Shown here one piece after another: positions 22,503-34,627 of a stretch of 64,000 nucleotides of DNA (position 1 is its first letter; every line of letters begins with the position of its first letter). Source of the DNA: Adiantum capillus-veneris (taxonomy: Eukaryota > Streptophyta > Polypodiopsida > Polypodiales > Pteridaceae). The stretch is from NCBI GenBank assembly GCA_014529385.2, contig CM043955.1, positions 148,567,640 to 148,631,639 of the forward strand. Direction: 5' to 3'. The notes under the pieces are model-generated. The model saw only the letters and a program-made list of their open reading frames with translations, searched no databases and was not told where the DNA came from. Both the position numbers and the translations under genes were made by a program.

Positions 22503-23320
22503 GAGTGGGAGTTATTGCGGAGGAAGGGAAGCTCAATATTGAGAGATGCAAATTGAAGACTATCTCTACCAAAAGGACCTCTATTTGCTACTAGGCGGTC
22601 TTGCAAAGAAGCCCACAATGATGGCAGATGAAGCATGGATTGTCCTTGATTGAAAGGCACTAGGAAAAATCCGGTTAAGCTTGGCGTCAATGGTGACCTT
22701 CAACGTTTTGGAGATGAAGACCACGGAGGACTTGATGAAGTCACTTGACAACTTCTACGAGAAACCATCGGCATCCAATAAGGTATTTCTCATGAAGCGC
22801 TTGTTCAATTTAAAGATGACAATGAATGGTTCAGTTGCAGAACACCTAAATGACTTTAACACAAACATAACTCAACTTCAATCGGTGAAAATCAATTTTG
22901 ATGACGAAGTGCGAGCTCCGCCCATACTATCATCTCTACCAGATAGTTGGGACAGCCTTGTGATGGCTGTAAGTAATTCTATCTCTGGCAGAAATACTCT
23001 TAAGTTTGATGATGTTGTGGGTGTTCTCCTAAGAGAGGAAATGCAAAGGAGAAGCACAACAGAATCATCAAGTGTTGCACTATAAGTGGAAACAAGAGGA
23101 AGACCTAAGGACAGGTTTAAAAACCAAAAGGGTCGTGATCGCTCAAGGTGGAGCAAGTTACGCACAGTCAGTTCTTGAATGTTGGAACTGTGGCAAAAAG
23201 GGCCACATCAAGAAGGATTGTTGGTCCAAGAAGAAGAAGTAGACAGAGTCTCAAGACAACAAGCCAACATTAGAGGCCAATGTGACAAGTAAAGTAGAGC
23301 AAGATGCTCTCATTAGATAA
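22503..23320 (+). pseudogene. copia gag
   Basis: The capsid part is best preserved at 22681-23085 (FNVLEMKTTEDLMKSLDNFY, then VAEHLNDFN, LPDSWDSL and GVLLREEM), the usual UBN2-type copia gag pattern. The zinc knuckle at 23180-23221 is canonical CX2CX4HX4C (CWNCGKKGHIKKDC). A stop at about 22652 (Asp-TGA-Lys) and frameshifts around 23085-23180 break the protein. The basic stretch after the knuckle probably binds RNA. Confidence 0.8.
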
Positions 23321-23327
23321 TGTGTCT

Positions 23328-24640
23328 AATTCCTGGATATTAGATTCCGGGGCTTCATTCCATGCGACACCACACAAGCAACATTTCCAAGATTAAACCA
23401 AAAACATATTTGGGTATTATACTTGGGAGATGATGAAGCTTCTGAAATTGTCGACAAAGGTACAGTTTGTGTCAAAACTACTAATGGAAATGAATGGAAG
23501 CTTAAAGATGTTAGGCATATTCCTTGTCTTTGCAAAAATTTGATCTCTATAGAACAATTGGACGATGAAGGTCACAACATTACATTCGGAAGCAAATGGT
23601 GGAAGATCTCAAGGCGATCTTTGGTGGTTGCCAAGGGAGAAAAGGTCGGTACACTTTACTTGTGTATTGTTAGCACGCAATCTTCAACTTGTGCAATAGC
23701 TACGAAAGTTGACACTACGGTGTGGCACTATCGGCCTGGGCATATGAGTGCCAAAGGAATGCAAATCCTTCAAACAAAGAAGCTTCTAACAGGTTTGAAA
23801 GAAGTGGACTTAGAGTTCTGTGAAGATTGTGTTTATAGTAAACAAAAGAGGGTAAAATTTCAAAAATCAGGAAATGAAAGAAAAAATTAAAAACTTGAGT
23901 TGGTTCATTCTAGTGTTTGGGGTCCTGCAAGTACACCATCACTTGGTGGCTCATTGTACTATGTAACATTCATAGACGATGCGACTAGAAAAACATGGGT
24001 TTATGTCATGAAGAATAAGTCCGATGTGTTTTCCATATTTCAAAGGTGGAAAGACTTTGTGGAGAATGAAGCAGGTACCAAGGTTAAGTGCCTCATATCT
24101 GACAATGAAGGTGAATATTGCAGCCAAGCTTTTGAAAGCTTTTGTGCTAGCAATGGTATTCGGAGGCAAAGGAAAATCCCATTGAACACCTCAAGAAAAT
24201 GGGATTTTGGAAAGGATGAGTAGGACTATCATCGAGCGAGCATGAATCATGTGGCTACATGTAGGCCTACCGCTTGAGCTTTGGGCGGAAGCAGTAAGTA
24301 CATCTTTGTACTTAATCAACCGGTCACCCTTAACGGCATTGGATGGGGGAGTTCAGAGGAGGCATGGATAGGTAAACCAGTGAACTATTCATCTCTCAAA
24401 GTGCTTGGGTGTGAAGCTTTCATGCATATAGATATAATTTTAAGGTCAAAGCTAGATGCAAAGTCCAAAAAGTGTTTCTTCATCGGCTATGGAAAAGGTG
24501 ACTTTAGGTATCGCCTATGGAGTCCTGAAGATGGTAAAATATTTACGAGTAGGGATGTAATTTCTAATAAACAAAATATGTACAAAAATTACTTGGAAGA
24601 AAACAAACAAAAGAAACACGTGATGAGTACATGGAGCTTG
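23328..24640 (+). pseudogene. copia protease and integrase
   Basis: The protease motif WILDSGASFHATP at about 23332-23370 is intact but followed by a TAA. The linker NEWKLKDVRHIPCL is at 23488. The integrase zinc-binding part (WHYRPGHMS ... CEDCVYSKQ, 23723-23845) is followed by the catalytic core. FIDDAT and SDNEGEY carry the two aspartates (about 23970 and 24100), and NGILERMS (about 24200) carries the glutamate in a shifted frame. GGEY is usual where GEY with a preceding E is seen here. One frameshift near 24180 and two stops (about 23888 and 24265) inactivate it. Confidence 0.82.
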
Positions 24641-24839
24641 AGGATGGTGAAGACTCAAGGAGTGAAAATGGTGACAATGTGCAACAACGTCAACGAAATG
24701 AGGAGCCTCAACCTATTCCCTAAAGATCCGCAAGAGCAGGTAGACCTCCAGAAAGGTTTTTTCCTTCCTTCAACTATCTCTTGATCTCATATTCTGGAGA
24801 GCTAGAATCATATGTAGAAGCTATGCATCACAAATCCAA

Positions 24840-26326
24840 ATAAGAATGGATGAAGAGCTTGCAAGTGGATATGGACTCACTACATCACAACCAAACATGG
24901 GAGTTGGTTGAGCTGCCTAAAGGTAAGTAGGCACTGCAAAACAAATGGGTGTATAACGTGAAGGAAGAAGAAGGTGGGAAAAAAAGCTACAAGTCTAGGC
25001 TTGTGGTAAAAGGGTTTTCTCAAAAAAAAGGTATTGACTTCAATAAAATATTTTCTCATGTTGTAAAAATGAACTCAATTAGGCTTGTCTTAAGCCTTGT
25101 GGCTGCTCATGATTTAAATCTTGAGCAAATCAATGTAAATACCGCATTCCTTTATGGTGACTTAGAGGAGGAAATTTACATGCTTCAACCAAAGGGGTAT
25201 GAAGTAAGGGGTAAGGAGAAAATGGTTTGCAGATTAAAGAAGAGCTTGTATGGTTTAAAGCAAGCATCAAAACAATGCTACTTGAAGTTTGATCGATGGA
25301 TGTTGGATCATGGATTCACAAGATGCAACTCGGATCACTACGTCTACATGAAGAATTTGGGAGTGGGAAGTTCATCATCCTAATGTTGTATGTTGATGAC
25401 CTGTTGATTGCAAGTGCTAACATGCAGGACATCAAAGACCTAAAAGAGGAGCTGTCTAAATCTTTTTCAATGAAAGATTTATGTGTTGCAAAGAGGATAC
25501 TTGGTATGAAGATATCAAAGGACAAGACGAAGAAGACAATAAAGATATCTCAAGAGGATTACATCAAGAAGGTACTAGAAATGTTTGCAATGCAAAATGC
25601 AAAAATGGTTTCTAAACCTTTGGCTGGTCACTTTAAACTAACCAAGGATATGTGTCCAAAGACACAAGAGGAGATAGTCTATATGTCTAAAGTTCCATAT
25701 GCTGCAGCGGTAGGTTCTCTAATGTATGCTATGGTCTGGACAAGGCCAGATATTACACATGCAGTGGGAATTGTAAGTAGGTTCATGGACAACCCAGGTA
25801 AAGAGCATTGGCAAGCTATGAAGTGGATACTTAGGTATCTAAAAGGGACAATAACAAATGCTTTGTATTTTGGAGGAACTGATATTTTTCTGGAAGGGTA
25901 TGATGATGCAGATATGACAGGTAACAAAGATACTCAAAGGAGCACTACTGGCTATGTCTTCACGGTTGGAGGAATAACAGTAAGCTGGGCTTCAAAGCTG
26001 CAGAAAGTGGTCTCACTTTCTACCACAGAAGCCGAGTATGTCGCAATGATGGAGGCAAGCAAAGAAATTATGTGGCTTCACAGATTCTTAGAAGAGCTTG
26101 GATTCAAACAAGAAAATTGTGTCTTGTATAGTGATAGCCAAAGCGCTATCCATCTTGCAAAGAATTCAGCCTTTCATTCAAGGACAAAGCACATTGAGGT
26201 GAGATATCACTTCATACGCACTCTTTTGGAAGAGGGACACCTAAAGCTAGGGAAGGTGCATACAAGTAAAAATCCTACAGACATGTTTACAAATGTGGTC
26301 AACAAGGAGAAGTTGAGATTTTGCTC
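24840..26326 (+). pseudogene. copia reverse transcriptase and RNase H, C-terminus displaced to 46674-46698
   Basis: RT shows VNTAFLYGDLEEEIYMLQP (25137), KSLYGLKQAS and, after a frameshift near 25370, MLYVDDLLIA with the catalytic YVDD (about 25388). RNase H shows YDDADMTGN (25900), STTGYVF, SLSTTEAEYVA (26017), YSDSQSAI and HIEVRYHFIR. The frame enters the CACTA at 26327. Across the insertion it resumes at 46674 and ends in FCSSSIGIQG and a stop at 46696-46698, a normal copia C-terminus. The part from 25296 to the insertion is stop-free. Confidence 0.88.
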
Positions 26327-26338
26327 CATTACAAGAGG
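26327..26338 (+). repeat. CACTA left terminal inverted repeat
   Basis: cattacaagagg, matching the inverted right end (46659-46670) except for T in place of C at the third base. It is flanked on the left by the CTC target duplication. The match continues weakly for a few more bases. Confidence 0.93.
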
Positions 26339-26344
26339 CTATTC

Positions 26345-26445
26345 ATATTAGCGACGCTCACACATCGACGCTCAAAAAAAAAATCCCGGCGTCGCTATGA
26401 GCGTCGCAAATTTCTTTGGAAATTTGCGACGCTCATAGCGACGCC
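26345..26445. repeat. CACTA 5' subterminal motifs with a perfect 27-bp hairpin
   Basis: About six copies of the motif gcgacgct or its complement lie here. The segment 26388-26414 is the exact inverse complement of 26419-26445, with a 4-base loop (tttg). Subterminal repeats in CACTA elements bind the element's second protein (TNPA-like) and position the transposase. The hairpin joins two motif pairs into one palindrome. Confidence 0.9.
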
Positions 26446-26534
26446 GACTGGGCTAAAAAAATAACAGAGCGCGCCCAAAAACTCAGATCTCAGATCTGAG
26501 TTTTTCGGCGCCCTCAAGCAAGGAGCAGGTAACG

Positions 26535-26580
<46 letters not shown>

Positions 26581-26671
26581 CTTCTCCACACACACACACA
26601 CACACGAGGAGAGGAAGGAGAGCCAGGTATGCTCTTTCCCTCTCCTCACTCTCATGTTCCCTTCCCCTCTT

Positions 26672-26704
<33 letters not shown>

Positions 26705-26723
26705 TACACACACACATAGTGTT

Positions 26724-26755
<32 letters not shown>
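26446..26755. repeat. CT, CA and AG microsatellites in the CACTA leader
   Basis: Arrays at about 26536-26576 (CT), 26588-26606 (CA), 26672-26692 (CT), 26693-26718 (CA with TA) and 26728-26755 (AG). The open frames seen through this region on either strand are products of the repeats, not genes. Confidence 0.9.
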
Positions 26756-26759
<4 letters not shown>

Positions 26760-26995
26760 AACATAAACAAAAACGCACACACACATACATAAACAAAGAA
26801 TGCACACACACATTCAGAGAGGAAAAGAGAGAGAGAGCATGCATAAACAAAAAACGCACGCATTGAGAGAGGAAAAGAGAGAGAGAACATGCATAAACAA
26901 AAAACGCACACATTGAGAGAGGAAAAGAGAGAGAAAACATGCATACGATCCAAAAAAACGCACACACATTGAGAGAGAAAGAGAGAGAAACTAAT
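26755..26995. repeat. Minisatellite, about four units of 50-60 bp
   Basis: Units share acatgcataaacaaaaaacg, then a CA-rich piece, cattgagagaggaaaagaga and an AG run. They start near 26760, 26838, 26890 and 26938, and the first is less regular. It is non-coding and lies between the subterminal region and the transposase gene. Confidence 0.8.
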
Positions 26996-27039
26996 TTAAC
27001 GTCGTAGGAAACTAATTAAAATTAAAAGACCTAAAGATC

Positions 27040-27115
27040 TAGCCGACGAGGAGTTGAACTCAAGACCTATTAGTCAAGAGGGAAATGGCATAACCAATCT
27101 ATCATACTTGGCATG
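27040..27115 (-). repeat. tRNA-like (SINE head) remnant
   Basis: The minus strand reads an A-box-like gatagattggttatgcc followed about 25 bases later by a B-box-like gagttcaactcc. This is the internal pol III promoter pattern of tRNA-derived SINEs. It cannot fold as a standard tRNA with a CCA-ready acceptor stem as far as I can see, so a SINE remnant is the better call. Confidence 0.5.
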
Positions 27116-27381
27116 GGTGATAGAAAGGTTATACCATTTATCTCTTTTTATTGGCACACACATCCACACACGCGCACACACACAAGAAGAAGAGAGTTAT
27201 AACGTCGTAGGAAACTATCCTAAAAGACGTTAAATATTAGGTTAGATGTAGACTTACGTTAAATTAGATTTAGGTTTATTTAAGTTAAATTAGATTAGAT
27301 TTAGGATTGTTTTTAATTAGATTTACGTTTATTTACGCTAGATTTAGATTTACGTTATATTAGATTAGATTTAGGTCTCCA

Positions 27382-27737
27382 TAGACTGCGATGCCTGCAT
27401 GAAGCGGGTGAAGAAAGCCCTCAATGGAATATAGGGTATTGCTGCCTTCACTCATGGTGGGCTCCGTCGATCCCAAAGTACTGGTGAAATGTCTTCAGAA
27501 GATAGGGAAGAAGGTGGATCTTCAGGGCGGCAAGAGTCACTACATCCCCGACACAATGACCATCTAGACAACCTCTAGTCATTCAACAGCAACTTCAAAG
27601 TTAGTAACAAGAGCAAGAACGGTCTAAAGGGCCAATTGCTGTCGTCAGATGTGGATGGAGATGAGGCAGCGTCACCGCCGGAAGTTAAATCTCACATCTT
27701 TAGTGATGAGAATGCCAACTCTTGCCGAGTTATGTGA
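27382..27737 (+). pseudogene. Captured fragment of a HIPP (heavy-metal-associated isoprenylated plant protein) gene
   Basis: The frame at 27387 gives CDACMKRVKKALNGI, the CxxC copper/zinc-binding start of an HMA domain. A stop (27432-27434) follows. In the next frame, 27466-27546 gives VDPKVLVKCLQKIGKKVDLQ, the second half of an HMA domain. The original frame then resumes and ends at 27737 with FSDENANSCRVM and a stop, a C-terminal CaaX box for isoprenylation as in HIPPs. HMA proteins bind metal ions and HIPPs sit at membranes. Here the copy is broken by a frameshift pair and two stops, so no function is expected. It sits between 45-bp direct repeats inside the CACTA, ahead of the transposase. 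Confidence 0.85.
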
Positions 27738-27868
27738 AAAATTATGTGTTAAATCAGTTTTAAGGTTCTTATAATCCCTGTTAGTTTAGTTCTTTGTTTT
27801 TAATATAACATAATTTACGATAGATTTAGATTTATGTTATATTAGATTAGACTTAGGTTTATTTAGGT

Positions 27869-27871
<3 letters not shown>

Positions 27872-27936
<65 letters not shown>
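27872..27936. repeat. (CA)n microsatellite
   Basis: About 32 uninterrupted CA dinucleotides in the CACTA leader. Confidence 0.97.
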
Positions 27937-27938
<2 letters not shown>

Positions 27939-28356
27939 GAAGAAGAGAGTTTTAACGTCGTAGGAAACTATCCCAAAAGACGTTAAAGATTAGGTTAGAT
28001 GTAGACTTACGTTAAATTAGATTTAGGTTTATTTTTAGTTAGATTTACGCTTATTTACGTTAGATCGAGTCCACGCAAGAATTACTTACGGTTTAGGGTT
28101 TAGAGTTAGACGAACAGTGAAAAGATCTACTGTGAAAAGATGTTAAGATGCTGTGAAGTGCTACAGCTAGAGAAGAGGCAAAGGGGTTTTGTCCACTACA
28201 TGCAGTATCATGTAGACGTGGGTCTGTAGATTTCTTGTACCCACAAATATAGGTATTGACCAATAAAGACGAGATTATAACCCGGTGGTTCTGATCTCCG
28301 TGCACCTCTAGACCGAGGTGTGCGGGGATTGGACATGACTAGAGAATGTGAGGTAA

Positions 28357-28456
<100 letters not shown>

Positions 28457-31400
28457 GACAAAGAATGCCAATAGAATATTAAATTTGTTGTCCAGGTTAT
28501 AAGATTTTTATCCTCATTATGAGTAGTGACGAGGATGTGGGACCGTCCAACCGAAACACCTATCTCTCAATGAGGGTCTTATGTCCTTGTAATCAATGCA
28601 AGCATGCTGTGCGACGGACAAGACGTTTTTCTTTGCAGCACGTTCGCGAATTTGGCGAGTTCGATCCATCTATTATAGATCGAGTTGTTGCCAATTATAA
28701 ATCGTCGGACTCTGACGCTGGCCAACAAGCAGCAATCTTGCAACCCAATAGACGTGTTCGCAGGCGCTTTGGTCAAGCAGCATATGTGAGGCCACAAGAT
28801 GTAGCCTCTGACAGCTCGGGGGATGATCATGCAGAGCACATTCCCAACGAGGCAATGTTTGAGCCCGAGATTGATGAAATGATCGAGACAATCATGGATT
28901 CAGAAAGGCTTATCTATGATGATATGAAAAGTGAAGCCGATACGCCATTGTATAATGGAGCACGTATGTCTAGATTGAAAGCACTCCTGGTTCTTCTCAA
29001 CATGCAGGCAAAGTTTGGATGGAGTGACACTAGCGTCACAGCGCTTTTTAGGTGATCTATTACAATTAGTTTACTTTAATAAAACTCTAAATGTATAATG
29101 ATCTGATAGATTTTTACACGACTGTATCGTATTTTTATGTTGTGTAGATTGCTTAAAGAGCACATACTACCAGCTGACAATGTGATGCCAGATTCCCGAG
29201 ATGAAGCAAGAAAGATTTTGCGAAACTTGGGGATGGATTACAATTCTATCCACGCTTGTCCTAATGACTCCATTCTTTTCAGAGGGGAATACATAGACAT
29301 GGAGAAGTGTCCGAAATGTGATTCCGAAAGATATCGAGTAGATCTCCACGGGACAAAAATTCCACAAAAGGTTTTGCGACATTTTCCTCTGCTTCCTCGC
29401 ATCAAGCATTTCTTCGAATGTAAGTCCATGGCCGCCCTAGCATCATGGCATGAGGAGAATAAATCTTCGGATGGTGTGCTACGAATTCCTGCAGATTGCG
29501 CAGCCTGTAAACATATAGATGGAACATGGTCGGATTTTGCCAGGGAAGCTCAAAATTTGCGCTTAGGCCTGGCTATGGATGGCGTAAATCCATTTGGTCA
29601 AAGATCAACATCTTACAGTGTATGGCCCGTTGTCATCGTCAACTACAACATTCCCCCGTGGTTGACTACGAAGAAGGGGCACCTATGGCTAAGCTTGATT
29701 GTGCCAGGGCGATATAAAGTGGAGAATATGGATGTGTATCTTCGTCCACTATTGGAAGAGCTACAACAATTGTGGATTGGCATAGAGGTGGTGGATATGA
29801 GCCGACACACAGGACGAAGGAATTCTTTGATCAGAGGCATTCTAATGTGGACCATGCATGACTATCCCGGGCTAACAGAATTCTCAGGTGATCTATTGTC
29901 ACTCCTCACTCAGACACTGTAAATCTTGTTTTTTCCCATAGTTGATCTATTATCATGTGTATACATGCAGGGCTTCAAACAAGCGGATACAGAGCATGTG
30001 TCACATGTGGACCTAAGCTGAATGCACGTAGGGCGCCCTCACTGAAGAAGAAAATCTACGAAGGTCATCAAGCGTATCTTCCAGAGAATCATGTGTTATG
30101 CGACGGCTTTTTGGGAAGAGAGCCACCAAGGATGTCTGCACAAGCATGGTTAGAGCAGAAGGAGATGTGCGATGACGGATTGCCTCCAGGGATGAAGAGA
30201 CTATCTCTATGGTACGAGTTACCATACTGGCCCCGACTCATGATCAATCACTTGCTCGATCCAATGCACATATTCAAGAATGTGGGTAATCTACTATGGG
30301 ACCATCTGACCGGCAAGAAAGATACTTTGGGAGCCAGAGTTGACCTTAGAAATGTGGATCGTATGGAGCAATATTGGCCGCAAACAGCGTCTGATGGATT
30401 GATAAAACTCCCTAAAGCACCATGGATTTTCACAGGAGCCCAAGAACTCAAAGTAAAAGAGACCATTCGATCTTTGCGGACCCCCACTGGCGTAATGCAC
30501 TTGCTCCGAACGTGTTTTACTAAAGACGGAAAGCTTACCAGTTTGAAGTCACACGATTGGCATAAAATGTGTCAGGTACGTTCATAGTGGACTTTAATAT
30601 CATTGCATAAAATGTGGACTTTAATATCATTGCTGCACATACTTTACAGTTTATTTTACCGGTTGCCATTGAGGGATGTTTGTCTCTCGACATCCGTAAC
30701 ACAATCTACAAACTTGCAAAGCTGGTGCAATGGATCTCACAAAACGAGATCAACGTAGACTCCATACCATTCGCCAAACTAAATGCTGCGGAGCTTGTGT
30801 GCATGTTTGAGAAACATTTTCCTACTACCATGCTAACCATTCAGGTGCATCTTCTTGTTCACATAGTTGATGAGGTGGAAATAGCTGACACAGTTCATTC
30901 CAGATGGATGTTCTTCTTAGAACGTTTCATGAAAACGCTTAAGGGATATGTGCGTCAAAAGGCACGTCCGGAGGGTAGCATGGCAGAAGGTTGGTTGGTA
31001 TCAGAGTCCCTAGTGTACATTGGAGAGTGGCTAGATGGATTTGATAAAGCCCGGGACACGCTATGGCGAACCATAGATGATGAGCGCATATCTGGGATTG
31101 TCATGTGCAATCTCGGTGTTGAGAAGAAGATGACGGAAGATCTAGAGGCTAAAATCAACCGATTTTGCATGCTTCACAATCCAGTGATGCAAAAGTGGAT
31201 TTCACAATATGAGGATGCAAAGCAAGAGCGACAAAGGGCACGAATCGAGTGGAGATGGGGAAGACGACCACCGATGCACTATCCGACGGGTCTGGAGAGC
31301 CTACCAACCTTCATGAGCTTAAGATGGTTGCACAACCAATTGAAAAGCGCACAACAATGCGGTGACGAAGTGACTGAGGAAGAGTGGGAGTACTCTCGGG

Positions 31401-32016
31401 GTTGCGCGACCAAGGTAAGTTTGCAATGTACGGCATGCTAGTGACTTTATTTCTAAACATTTGAACGGCCACTCATAATCTTTGTTCATTGTAGTATAAG
31501 TCATACACAGCAGCATGGTGTAAAGGTCGACATTTTAGGGTGGAACGGATCGACAAAAAGCGTTTTACTAAAGATTGTGGAATCATGGCAAAATTTGAAT
31601 AGTCTAGTCGACGACGTTCCTCTGATGCAGATCCTGTGGTGGCGGAACTCACTTACTTCGGCACGCTGCAAGAGATTGTGAGGATCGATTACAGAGGATT
31701 TTTTGTCGACTTGTTCGACGTGCAATGGTTCAAGATAATCATGGAGGGTCGCAACGCTACTGTGCGTAGAGGAGAGTCTGGTTTTCTTGAGGTGGATTCT
31801 ACTAAGAAATGGACTGACCTAAGAGACACTTTTGTACTACCAGAGCATTGTGAACAAGTAAGTATGTAAATAGTTAACATCCCCCTTTTACAAGTTATGT
31901 GCTTGAAAGCTCTCATGTAAGTTATGTGGCTCTGGCAGGTAATATTTCATCCTACAAAGTCTACATCAAACTAGTGGTACGTCATAGAGGTAGCCCCTCA
32001 TAGTGCAAGGACGTAT

Positions 32017-34599
32017 TGAGGCGGTCTGGGGCGGGCAACAAGGAGAGTGGCCTCCAAGCACTCTTCTAGGGTCCCATGCTGCTCAATTGGGTTGGGGTTG
32101 GAAAAAAACAACAAACACACACACAAACCCGCAACCTAACCCTACACAAATTTGGGGCACCACCTAGTTTTGGATGCGAACTAGGACGCGTAGAGAGAGA
32201 GAGAGAGAGAGAGATAGTGCTCGGGCTGCTTTGAAACGTATCGGCAATGATCAAGCAAACACACCTATATATTTAAGAAAGAGAGAGAAAGGGGGAGGGG
32301 GTGCTTGTTGCATTAATACCTTCTTACAAATCTGTCATGACAAATCAAAGTGAGATTAGTATTTGTTCAACATAGCTTGCGTAAATTTCACCACAACACA
32401 TCACAAGAAAAGCCACCCCAATCACTGTCTTAAGGCCAGGGGAGTCCTCTCCACCCTGTCGCCCTCTTACAGTATGTGGGATTTATGGCTAGATTGATGA
32501 CAACACCAGAGACAAGCTATCAAGAACTTAACAAAAAACACCAAGACACTTACGCATCATTGTTGTCCATTACTTCACGTTGGAAGGGAGACAAAGTATC
32601 CAAGCTTAGTCCAAATCCACCCTCCTTGATTCAGCAAATGTTGGGCTTACACTAGTAGGAGAAATGATAGATTTCCTACTCTCAATTGAATGATCACTCT
32701 CTCTTACAATGGCATAGAGTTCCCTTGCTAATCACCCCTAATACAACACATACATATGCCTAATGCCAATGAGATTCCACTCAAGAGCTCCTTCTCAAGA
32801 GGTTGAGCTTGGCTTCTCAAGCTATAGCATAGTGCTCTTTCTTCTCCCCCCTTTTTGTGGTAGCTACACCCTCCTTTTATAGAAATTTTGAAGGCTAGGG
32901 ATACTCCTCTAACCATGGTTGGGTTAGATTTTCAGCAGTTTATCTAATTTCTTTTGCTTGGAATTATCAAGAAGTTGGTGGGGAAAGAGAGAGGAGAGAA
33001 ATGGAGGTGATAGGACTTTTCATAGTGGGTTAGTGTTAGTAGAGTTAGTATTAATTTACAAATGGAATTGGATATTTACAATGGGAGTATCCATGTGGGA
33101 TACAAATAAGGAAGAAAAACTCTTAAGAGGTAAGAAAAGGTGGATTTCTTACAAGGTTGATGCTCCAAGTGTCTTGAGTAGGGCCAATTTTGACGCTTGT
33201 TGACGGTCCACTAGCTTTGACGGTACATTTTTTCTCCACTCTTGACCTTCGTTGAGAGACAAGGTAATTAAAGCTGAGTAATCAACCACCATGATGCTGT
33301 CTTTTAAGAGAAGAGGCTGAATTTTGTGGTTTTTTTGATAGATATGGGTAATTTGGAGGAGGAAAAATGAGACTAGGTGGTCAATTTTGGAATGTAAATT
33401 GTGTGTGGGAGGTATGAGTTCACCATGGTTTCTCTTATTCTTCAAGGTTGAGGAGAAGGTGAGTAGGGTGCAGAGAGGAGTGGTGAGAGAGGTGGGGATG
33501 ATGAGTGGAGAAGTGTGTGTGAAAGAGGAAAATGATAAAGTGGAAGAGAGAGTGTGGCTGCATAGCATGGGAAAACTGGGGTCCACTAATAAAATCATAG
33601 CTCACAGCTTATAGCTCAAAAAAATATGTAAAAATTTGAGGCAAAAGTTCAGCCCACGAGCTACAACTTTTGTTTGTATCACCTTTTCAAATTCGGAGAG
33701 CAAGTGAACTTTAAAAATTCAGCAAAACCGACCGTTTTTTCCACTGCACAAGGTCCTTGTGGGGTCCTTCTTTGGATGATTCTTTTGGATACCTCCAAGA
33801 GTGAGCCCTCCATAGTGCATGTATGCATGCCACCTACCCTTGACCTTATTTGGTAGATCTACAATTGAAGATATTGTTGAGATTATGATATAAGTGAATA
33901 GTAAAACTAAGAAAATCAAATATTGAGGGGTCTAAAAAATATGTACATGTCAAATATAAATAATATAAGTGGAAAAAATATAAAGGGGTCAAAAGAAATC
34001 TCTCTCATTATGAGGCTACCATAAAAAGATAAATATTTTTGGTGTTCTAATTTTTTAGGAAAAAAAACAAAATAGATGTAGGAAGGGAAAAATCACAATA
34101 GTGAAAAAATATACACATAAATAAAACTAGTTTTTTTGGATTTTTGTTGGGGTGGAGTTACACCAAATATAAGAGAAGCTTACATGAAAAAATTTCTATA
34201 TGGAATAAAGAGTATAAAAAATGGTGAGAAAAATTGTGGTAATGGTGAGACAATGTACAGAGCATAAATAACACACACCTAGGTAAAAATATTTAAATAA
34301 ATACCAAAATAATTATGAAAAATCTTTTATTTAGGCCCTATATACAAAGAAATATTTACATACGCATGGGCCATAATATACTTATATTTTTTATTTTTTT
34401 TATTTTTTTTGGCTCAACTAGCCCAATGCCTAGCTAATTGAGGGTTTTTTATTTCAGTAAGGAGATATGGGAAAAGTCCCGTGACTCACGCACGCCTATG
34501 TACAGTGAAATGGTAGGGATAGCCACAGTGTTTGGGTGATTTTGGTAGGGTGAGGTAACTCACTGTGGCAATTACAAAGAGCCGAAAAAACGGCTATCA
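32017..34599 (-). repeat. 3' LTR of the Tat-like element
   Basis: 2583 bases. In element sense it starts TGATAGCCG at 34599 and ends CCGCCTCA at 32017. It is nearly identical to 41571-44181. Differences include a shorter AG array here (about 32192-32213) and scattered single bases (for example gctgct against gatgct near 32225). The small open frames within it recur in both LTRs and show no family resemblance. Confidence 0.96.
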
Positions 34600-34602
34600 T
34601 TA

Positions 34603-34613
34603 GTCCTCCCCCT
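34603..34613 (-). promoter_or_regulatory. Polypurine tract of the Tat-like element
   Basis: Element strand AGGGGGAGGA, three to four bases before the 3' LTR. It would prime plus-strand DNA synthesis. Confidence 0.85.
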
Positions 34614-34627
34614 GGATGATGGTATAT

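Larger units (their letters stand above)
27179..28040. repeat. Direct repeats in the CACTA 5' region
   Basis: 27179-27282 and 27935-28037 are near-identical (agaagaagagagtt, taacgtcgtaggaaactatc, gacgttaaa, gatgtagacttacg). Part of the unit also occurs at 26999-27015. A second pair of 45-bp repeats at 27332-27376 and 27814-27858 brackets the captured HIPP fragment. The regular TTAGATTTA-type wording between them indicates repeated local duplication within the element. Confidence 0.85.

Noticed and set aside
26296-26351. Copia pol ending in SITRGYSY at 26351
   Set aside because: The last eight codons are CACTA end sequence; the true C-terminus is at 46674-46698.
26483-26967. Long minus-strand frames of 91-160 codons in the CACTA leader
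   Set aside because: They run through CT/CA/AG arrays and the 50-60 bp minisatellite. The proteins are serine/leucine and cysteine/valine repeats without any domain.
27382-27737. Functional HIPP host gene
   Set aside because: The reading is broken by stops and a frameshift pair, has no start region, and lies inside the CACTA.
28579-31170. Minus-strand frames opposite the CACTA transposase
   Set aside because: They are shadows of the transposase exons, which have consistent splice sites and domain content.
32728-33614. Genes inside the 2.6-kb LTR
   Set aside because: The frames recur in both LTRs with altered lengths, lack family resemblance, and the region fits a non-coding U3.
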